DNA from: Cytophagales bacterium
Lineage (GTDB): Bacteria > Bacteroidota > Bacteroidia > Cytophagales > CCMP332
Assembly (NCBI GenBank): GCA_028279065.1
Contig: JANQSY010000081.1
Location: 1-39,007, forward strand
Direction of reading: 5' to 3'
Length of the DNA stretch: 39,007 nt
The notes below the pieces were generated by a model that saw nothing but the letters and a program-made list of their open reading frames with translations, did no database searches and was not told the DNA's origin. Numbering within the stretch: the first letter of the stretch is position 1; the number at the start of each line of letters is the position of its first letter. The translations under genes were made by a program, and so were the position numbers. Positions 1 to 6,500 of the stretch are shown piece by piece.

Positions 1-13
1 GACAATAACTTTT

Positions 14-520
14 TTAGCCATTGATATTTGTCAACAAGGACTGCAACTCCTTTCTGGCGTAAAAGATCCTGGTCTTTACCGTACCCAAAGGAATCCCTAG
101 TTTCTCAGCTATCTCGTTGTATTTATAACCATTGTAATGCATCTCAAATGGAATACGGAACTCTGCCTTGATACCACGCACCAGAGAAAGGAGCTCATCG
201 TACTGCATTTTATCCTCCGGTGCTCCATCAAGGGAATCGTCCTTTACAGGAACCATATAGTTCTCATCATCCGATTCCGAATGAAAAGTAAACCTCGATA
301 ATTTTCTGTAATTATTAATGAAGGTATTTTTCATGATGGTGAAGAGCCAGGCCTTCAGGTTTGTATCATGACGAAATTTCTGTCTGTACCTGAATGCTTT
401 CAGCATGGTCTCCTGAACCAGATCAGCAGCCTCATCGGGGTCCTTTGTAAACTTCCTGGTGAATTGCTCAAGGCTTCCGTACATCGATCCGACTCTGGTG
501 TTAAACTCTATTGCGGTCAT
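14..520 (-). CDS. ECF-type RNA polymerase sigma-70 factor
   Basis: 168-residue alternative sigma factor of the extracytoplasmic-function class. Region 2 spans about residues 25-75 (DEAADLVQETMLKAF, then KAWLFTIMKNTFINNYRK) and region 4 about 110-162 (PFEMHYNGYKYNEIAEKLG, then GTVKTRIFYARKEL), the usual two-domain layout at normal family length. No anti-sigma gene is visible beside it. It lies 160 bp downstream of, and in the same direction as, a B12-binding MerR regulator; this gene pair commonly precedes phytoene desaturase/synthase genes in Cytophagales, so control of carotenoid or light-stress genes is inferred. The ATG at 520 is preceded by a candidate -7 element (544-551 on the opposite strand) embedded in repeated TTGTTYAAC sites, so transcription is probably controlled by the MerR protein. 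Family call is secure; the target genes are not visible. Confidence 0.93.
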   Translation of the reverse strand: MTAIEFNTRVGSMYGSLEQFTRKFTKDPDEAADLVQETMLKAFRYRQKFRHDTNLKAWLFTIMKNTFINNYRKLSRFTFHSESDDENYMVPVKDDSLDGAPEDKMQYDELLSLVRGIKAEFRIPFEMHYNGYKYNEIAEKLGIPLGTVKTRIFYARKELQSLLTNING

Positions 521-535
521 AACTTTTGTCTTATG

Positions 536-665
536 TTGTTCAACAAATTTATATAAAGGTTAAACAAAAAGCCAAGAATTTGTTCAACTTTTTTCTTCAT
601 AATGTTAAACAAAGCAATCGAAATCGGCTATAACTACCTGTAAATCAACAAAGTGATTGTTTAAA
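536..665. promoter_or_regulatory. Array of TTGTTYAAC half-sites upstream of the sigma factor gene (putative MerR operator)
   Basis: Half-sites read TTGTTCAAC at 536-544 (+), GTTAAACAA at 559-567 (the minus-strand copy), TTGTTCAAC at 580-588 (+), GTTAAACAA at 604-612 (minus copy), and a weaker TTGTTTAAA at 657-665 (+). They alternate in orientation and form two inverted pairs with 14- and 15-bp spacers, starts being 21-24 bp apart, about two helical turns. The region lies between the MerR gene and the sigma factor gene. Binding by the MerR/CarH-like protein is inference. Confidence 0.6.
544..576 (-). promoter_or_regulatory. Candidate Bacteroidetes promoter for the ECF sigma gene
   Basis: On the minus strand a perfect TAnnTTTG -7 element (TAAATTTG, 544-551) lies 21 bp downstream of CTTG (573-576), a partial -33 element. 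Transcription would start near 538, leaving a leader of about 18 nt before the ATG at 520. The -7 box overlaps one TTGTTCAAC half-site, and a second half-site falls between -7 and -33, so a bound regulator would directly affect polymerase. Confidence 0.45.
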
Positions 666-680
666 GAAAAACAAAAAAAA

Positions 681-1571
681 CTAAACAGTTTTTTTCAAGG
701 AAAGGAGATAATCCTTGAATTCGGCAGCGGTTTTCACATAATGGACCCCATGCTTGGCAGCTTCTTCTGGTCCAATACCCGAGCCGGAGCATATGACTTT
801 TTTGACTGACGCTCTTTTATGACATTGCTGAAAAAACATTTTACCCCCATCGTTGAACTGAGGAGTTGTCATGCTGATCACCACATAGCTTGGCATAAGC
901 TGGTCAAGCGTTTCAAGAGCATCTTCCTGGGGAACGATCTGCCCAAGATAAAACACCTTAAACCCTTGCTTCTTGGCTAAATAGTATTGAAACAGCAAAC
1001 CGATCTCATGCATTTCTTTTTCCGGAAGGAACATGACCATGCTTGGAAGCTTTCTATCCATATGGGTAGGCAGGCCGTCGATAGCAACAAGGATCTTCTG
1101 TCTGATAAGGTTGGTAACAAAATGTTCCTGGGCTGGAATAATGCTTCCTGTAAGCCATAAAACCCCGATCTGATCCAGGAATGCATAAAGGACATTGGTG
1201 ACCAGATCTTCAAAACCAATTTTCATAGTGACCTCGTGAAGCACTTCTTGGAATTTGAACTCATCCAGATCGACCATGGCAATGGTCAATTGATCAATGT
1301 AATACTTATAGCTTCTGGAATGACCTGCAATCCCTTTAACAGTATCTTCGATCTGGCCCTTGGACATGTTGGCGATCTGAGAGATCTTCATGCCCTGCTC
1401 ATTAAGGATCGAAATGCTGAGAATCCTTTTTAGCTGGTCATCATCGTAAAACCGGATATTGGTCTTGGTCCTCTTTGGTTTCAGAAAGGCGTACCTCTTC
1501 TCCCAGATTCTCAAGGTGTGAGCCTTAATGCCTGAAAGCTTCTCTAAATCCTTAATGGAATAGTTCGCCAT
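681..1571 (-). CDS. MerR-family regulator with B12-binding domain (CarH/LitR-like photoreceptor)
   Basis: 296 residues. The N-terminal MerR winged helix covers residues 1-70 (YSIKDLEKLSGIKAHTLRIW, then NIRFYDDDQLKRIL). A helical-bundle B12-cap domain (about 90-165) carries the CarH signature W-x9-EH (W139, E149, H150). A Rossmann-type cobalamin-binding domain (about 175-296) carries ExHxxG at E186-H188-G191, where H188 is the expected lower cobalt ligand. CarH proteins of this family are adenosylcobalamin-dependent repressors released by light, typically controlling carotenoid synthesis. Oddities: the residue after the tryptophan is L140, where Thermus CarH has the His that ligates cobalt after illumination, and the late Gly-Gly motif reads GSGIG. 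The gene is divergent from rdgB and precedes the ECF sigma gene. Light sensing is inference from the motifs. Confidence 0.9.
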   Translation of the reverse strand: MANYSIKDLEKLSGIKAHTLRIWEKRYAFLKPKRTKTNIRFYDDDQLKRILSISILNEQGMKISQIANMSKGQIEDTVKGIAGHSRSYKYYIDQLTIAMVDLDEFKFQEVLHEVTMKIGFEDLVTNVLYAFLDQIGVLWLTGSIIPAQEHFVTNLIRQKILVAIDGLPTHMDRKLPSMVMFLPEKEMHEIGLLFQYYLAKKQGFKVFYLGQIVPQEDALETLDQLMPSYVVISMTTPQFNDGGKMFFQQCHKRASVKKVICSGSGIGPEEAAKHGVHYVKTAAEFKDYLLSLKKTV

Positions 1572-1662
1572 TTCTGAATAATTCTACTCTATAACCCTTA
1601 AAATCCAAATTGGTTTTATTTTTCGGGCCCTATTTCCAAAGATTTTATGAACATTTTCTCGC

Positions 1663-2244
1663 ATGGAGCTAATCATCGCTTCAAATAATAAGAATAAACA
1701 GGAAGAAATCCTGTCCATTTTGCCCCACAGTGTGAAATTGTTGACTCTGAAGGACATAGGGTTTAAGGGGGAAATCGAAGAAACAGGTACCACTTTGGAA
1801 GAGAATGCAAAAATAAAATCTTCACATATCGCACGACTTTTTGGCAAGCCTTGCCTTGCTGACGACACGGGCCTTGAGATCGCTTCTTTGGCAGGCCGAC
1901 CGGGGGTTTATTCAGCGCGATACGCAGGACTACCACCTGACCCGATCAAGAATATGGAAAAAGTTCTCTCGGAGCTCGAAGGAAAGGATAACCGGGAGGC
2001 AAGATTCCGAACTGTTCTTTCCTACTTTGACGGTTCAGCGTATTGGGAGTTTGAAGGTGAAATCCGGGGTCAAATTACAGGATCTCCCAGGGGTAAGCAG
2101 GGATTTGGATACGATCCCATTTTTGTTCCAGAGGGATATGAAAAGACCTTTGCTGAAATGGAAGCCCGTCAAAAAAATGCGCTTAGCCATAGATCAAGGG
2201 CCCTGGAAAAATTCCAAAATTTTATCAATGAAAAATCGGAATAA
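1663..2244 (+). CDS. rdgB: Non-canonical purine NTP pyrophosphatase (RdgB/HAM1, dITP/XTP diphosphatase)
   Basis: 193 residues, normal for the family. It hydrolyses dITP, ITP and XTP to monophosphates plus pyrophosphate, keeping deaminated purines out of nucleic acids. Visible motifs are the nucleotide-binding ASNNKNK near the N-terminus, the metal-binding ADDTGLEI, RPGVYSARYAG, the GFGYDPIF loop and the C-terminal SHRSRAL, which are diagnostic. The ATG at 1663 places the first strand (ELIIASNN) at residue 2, as in homologues. It is the first gene of a plus-strand run with uridine kinase (17-bp overlap) and a TrkA-type protein, and is divergent from the MerR gene across 91 bp. Confidence 0.96.
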   Translation: MELIIASNNKNKQEEILSILPHSVKLLTLKDIGFKGEIEETGTTLEENAKIKSSHIARLFGKPCLADDTGLEIASLAGRPGVYSARYAGLPPDPIKNMEKVLSELEGKDNREARFRTVLSYFDGSAYWEFEGEIRGQITGSPRGKQGFGYDPIFVPEGYEKTFAEMEARQKNALSHRSRALEKFQNFINEKSE

Positions 2245-2851
2245 ACCATTCGTAGTTGGAATTACAGGGGGAAGCGGCTCAGGGAAGACCTATTTCATCA
2301 ACCAACTAAAACAGCAATTTCAGCCGGAAAGTATAAGCCTGATCTCTCAGGACCATTATTATAAACCAATAGGCAAACAGCCAAAAGATGAGAAGGGGAT
2401 CGAAAATTTCGACACTCCCCAATCCATAGATCTGGAGCATTACGAGAAAGACCTTCAGAGCCTGATAGAAGGGAAAAAAATTAAAAAGGAGGAGTACAAT
2501 TTTAACTACCGTGATCTAAAACCGGGGATCATTACCATAACCCCAGCCCCGATCATTCTGGCCGAAGGGATCTTTAGCCTTTATCTGAGCTCACTTCGGG
2601 CCATATATGATTATAAGATATTTATCCAGGCTGACGAAGAGGTTAAGTTGAAGCGAAGGATCAGAAGGGATGAAATTGAACGTGGGTATGATAAGGAGGA
2701 TGTGATCTACCGATACAGGCACCATGTGGCACCAGCATTTTCAAAGTACATAGAGCCTCAAAAAGAAGAGGCCGACCTTGTCATCATCAACAACAAATCT
2801 TTTGAAAAGGAGCTTTCCTTGGTAACTTCGTACCTGAAATCAAAGATCTGA
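2228..2851 (+). CDS. udk: Uridine kinase (uridine/cytidine kinase family)
   Basis: 207 residues from the ATG at 2228, which overlaps the last 17 bp of rdgB and suggests coupled translation; a longer upstream reading would run far into rdgB and was rejected. It phosphorylates uridine/cytidine to UMP/CMP in pyrimidine salvage. Evidence: P-loop GITGGSGSGKT at residues 11-21, the substrate motif QDHYYKP, NFDTPQSID, the AEGIFSLY strand, and an arginine-rich lid RRIRRDEIERGYD. Length and order match bacterial Udk. A related P-loop kinase such as phosphoribulokinase-like is less likely given the DHYY and NFDTP motifs. Confidence 0.88.
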   Translation: MKNRNKPFVVGITGGSGSGKTYFINQLKQQFQPESISLISQDHYYKPIGKQPKDEKGIENFDTPQSIDLEHYEKDLQSLIEGKKIKKEEYNFNYRDLKPGIITITPAPIILAEGIFSLYLSSLRAIYDYKIFIQADEEVKLKRRIRRDEIERGYDKEDVIYRYRHHVAPAFSKYIEPQKEEADLVIINNKSFEKELSLVTSYLKSKI

Positions 2852-2852
2852 C

Positions 2853-3545
2853 ATGGCTCAGCGCTACGCAGTAATAGGATTAGGAATTTTTGGGACCTCG
2901 ATCGCAAGGAATCTTGCGTCCAGAGGTGCTGAGGTCCTGGCAATTGATTGGAATCTCGACAAGGTGGAAGCACTAAAAGATGAGGTCGCATATGCGGTAT
3001 CTATGGATTCCACCGACATCAAAGCCCTGATGGCCCACAATATCCCCGATATGGATGCCGTGGTTGTAGCAATAGGAGAAAATTTTGAAGGGCTATTGAT
3101 GACCACGGTTCTCCTTTTAGAGCTCAAGGTTAAGAGGGTGATTGCAAGAGCTGCCAGCCTGCAACAGTACAAGATCCTTGAAAAGGTTGGGGTAAAGGAG
3201 ATCCTTTCTCCTGAAGGTGAGGTAGGCAGGACAGTTGCTGAGATGCTCATACACCCTAACATGAAGACCTTCCTTCCCCTGCCAGACAATTTTGAGATCG
3301 TTGAGATCAACAACCCACCAAAAACCCATAACAAGTCCTTGAAGGAAATAGGGTTGAGGGAAAATTATAATCTCAATCTGATAACCATCAAAAGAACCTT
3401 TGAAGAAAAGGTCAATGGCCAATTTCAAAATGTTCAGCACATAGTTGGAGTCCCAAGAGGCGAGACCCTACTCAGCGATACGGATGTCCTGATCCTTTTA
3501 GGCAAGCATCAGGACGTCAATAAGTTCGTGGAGATCAATTCCTGA
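2853..3545 (+). CDS. TrkA/KtrA-family potassium uptake regulatory subunit
   Basis: 230-residue cytosolic RCK protein. The N-terminal Rossmann domain has the dinucleotide motif GLGIFG at residues 9-14 and an acidic residue (D32) at the end of the second strand; a TrkA-C domain follows at about 140-225. Such proteins bind NAD(H) or ATP/ADP and gate a KtrB/TrkH-type K+ channel in the inner membrane; no channel gene is present in this window. It starts 1 bp after the uridine kinase stop. Its stop codon directly abuts the stop of the convergent T9SS gene. Confidence 0.9.
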   Translation: MAQRYAVIGLGIFGTSIARNLASRGAEVLAIDWNLDKVEALKDEVAYAVSMDSTDIKALMAHNIPDMDAVVVAIGENFEGLLMTTVLLLELKVKRVIARAASLQQYKILEKVGVKEILSPEGEVGRTVAEMLIHPNMKTFLPLPDNFEIVEINNPPKTHNKSLKEIGLRENYNLNLITIKRTFEEKVNGQFQNVQHIVGVPRGETLLSDTDVLILLGKHQDVNKFVEINS

Positions 3546-6500
3546 TCAATTCTTCTGTATCGGAATGGTCAAGGTGCCGCTTTGATCGCTAAGATTCAGG
3601 AAGTAACTACCAGCAGGCAACTCTCCAAGTTTCACTACCGTTTCCCTGGAATTCTTGGCGATTTCCACCTCTTTGATCATCCTTCCAAGTGGGTCATAGA
3701 TCAACCCCTTTACAATATCATGATCGAAATCCATTTTAATAATTATCTCCTCATCAAAAGGGTTGGGAAAGACCTGAACAGAAGAAGAACCCAGTTCGCC
3801 GCCAAGGCCAACTGAAATAACGGGCACGTCCCGGCAAAAGGTATTTAAACACCCTTCAAATGAGCTTACCGACAAGCAGACCTGATAGGTCCCCTGGCTA
3901 GCATAGGTATGAAACGGGTTTTGTCCAAGTCCCGTAGAGCCATCTCCAAAATCCCAGGACCAGGAAGCAGCATTGCTTGATAGATCATGAAAACTCACTG
4001 TGGGTCCATTGACGGTATAATCGAAATTGGCCCCCGGATCGCTGAAAACAGGCGCATCAAACTGCGCGCTATTTGTACAATTATTGGCATTTGAATACGT
4101 GTATGTCAGTTGGTGCAGTCCGGGCCCTGCAATGGAAGGGTCAAAGATTCCCCCACTTACCCCTGGGCCTGAATAGCTGCCGCCAGAAGGTGTTCCACCT
4201 GTCAGAGTCACAGGAGGATCGGCAGAACAATGCCCTACAAGGTTCGGGTGGGCCACATTGGGAGGGGCCAGTACCTCAATAGTGTTTGTATCAGAATTCA
4301 CGCAACCATTAATATCTACGTGGGAATAAACGATCTGGTAAATCCCCACCCCGACTTGTTGTGGGAAAAAGGAGCCATTGGAAACCCCTGGTCCAGAGTA
4401 TGTTCCTGGTGCAGGTGATCCTCCGGACAATATCACCGGGCCTGAATTGACGCAAGCAGAGCCCAAATTGGGAAGATTAACATTGGGAAGAGGCAGAACC
4501 TCGATAGTGTTCGTGTCAGAATTCACACATCCGTTATTGTCTGTATGGGAGTACACGATCCGATGGATCCCAATCCCGGCTTGCTGGGGGAAAAAGCTGC
4601 CATTGGAAACCCCAGGTCCTGTATATGTTCCCGATGCCGGGGTTCCTCCGGTTAGGGTCACAAACCCTGAATTGACGCAAGTGGTTCCCAAATTGGGGAG
4701 CGTCACATTTGGAGGCGCGAAAACCTCAATTGTGTTTGTATCTGAATTCATACACCCATTATTGTCAGAAAAGGAGTATACGATCTGATGCATCCCAACC
4801 CCAGCCTGTTGCGGGAAAAAGGAGCCATTAGAAACACCTGGCCCAGAATATGTTCCTGGTGAAGGGGTTCCTCCGGAAAGAGTCATGGGTGCTGAGTTTA
4901 GACAAGTGGTGCCCTGATTGGAAAGCGTGACATTTGGCAGGCCGGAGACCTCAATTGTGTTGGTATCCGAATTCGAGCAACCTTGAGCATTGGTATAGGA
5001 ATAAACAATTTGGTGGATCCCAATACCAGCAATTTGAGGGTCAAAACTACCGTTAACAACCCCCGGACCACTGTAGACCCCAGAAGAGGGGGTCCCTGCA
5101 GTTAAAAGCTGTTGGGGGCCATTGATACAGGTTCCGGCAAGATTTGAAAGGGTTACAGCTGGTTTTGGACCAACCAGAATACTATCAAGTCTCCTTGTGG
5201 CACAACCACTCAGGTCGGTAAAGTCCCATTGATAAACGAACCAAGTAGGAACTGAGACCTGGTTGATCGGGTTGGTTAGACTTTGTCCCGGAACAAAGCT
5301 TATTGAGTTTTTGAATTCCAATCCTGTGGAGATATACACCACACCCTGGCTAAATGGAGACATTGGTGGATTGGTTCTAACTCTTGTAACCGTATGCGAA
5401 AAACTTTGCGCTGGCAGGTTCAAGAAATTCATGTTTATAGTATCCTCTCCTATGCATACTTGGTTTTGATCCAATTGAACATCGGCGTTGGGATAAGGAG
5501 ATATAAAAACCTTCACGGCTTTGACTGCAGCACAACCGTTGGCATCCTCGACAACCAGGTTCAAGGTTGAAACCAGCGAATCCGGATCAGGAGAAAAGGT
5601 GGCCGGAGAACCTTGAGGTCTATTTGACCCGTTGAGCATGGATCCTCCACTAAGGCTAGTCCAGCTCCCGAGCACAGGTGGGGTAAGGCTGCCTATGTTG
5701 TCAGCGAGGAAATAAAGGGATACAAGAGGAGTGCCTGGATTGCTTAGACAAGCGTAGATCGTATCTCCCGAGGCAGGGGTTGCTCCATCGTCAGAGGCAG
5801 AAATATCCGGAAGAGGTGCAACCGTAATTGTTCCCGAATCCAATCCGGAGCATCCTACACCATCATTATAGGAATAATAATAAGTATGAACACCGATTCC
5901 CGCAGCCTGGACATCAAACTGGCCACCGCTCACAAATGATCCAGAGAAAGACCCCCCTGATGGCTGGCCACCTGAAAGGGATATTGAGGAACTTCCCATA
6001 CAGCTTGTCTGATGCTGGCTGGAAGTTGAAATGCTGACCTGTGGACAAACAGCAGTGTCCTTGATGTCGACTGTATAATCCTCTGTTTCCCCATAAGAAT
6101 AGGTTCCACAGGCTTGAATAGGATTAAATTCAGAGCAAACGATCCTAAGCCCAGATCTTCCCAAAACAGCATTGCTTGGAACCGAAATAGCGGTAACAAA
6201 GGTACCCGAAGCCTGAACTGGAGAAGAGAACACCATTTCCGAAACCTCATCGAATTCATTGTTGGAATCCCAGTCGATGTATACCTTGAATCCTTTAGAA
6301 TAAGTTCCTCCACCATCGCAATCATCGGTTGTAACAGAGATCAGATAGGTGCTATCGCGGTAGAGGCCTGTCTCAAGGTGTGAAAAATCTGAATATGTGG
6401 CACAGCTTAGATCCGTGTTATCTATACTTCCCAGTTGTACTCTTCTGATATAGCTGTCTATACTATTTGTGGCCTCAGAGCTGCAGTATCTCTTAACTGT

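Noticed and set aside
1841-2227. Upstream extension of the uridine kinase frame inside rdgB
   Set aside because: The extension reads through rdgB in another frame and has no kinase-like sequence; the ATG at 2228 places the P-loop at the expected position.
4378-4788. Long plus-strand reading frames opposite the T9SS repeat gene
   Set aside because: They follow the repeat structure of the minus-strand gene and lack any recognisable domain; they are shadows of its codon pattern.
4035-5159. CRISPR-like or mobile-element origin for the 225-bp repeats
   Set aside because: The repeats keep the reading frame perfectly and encode a conserved 75-residue module, so they are protein domain duplications.
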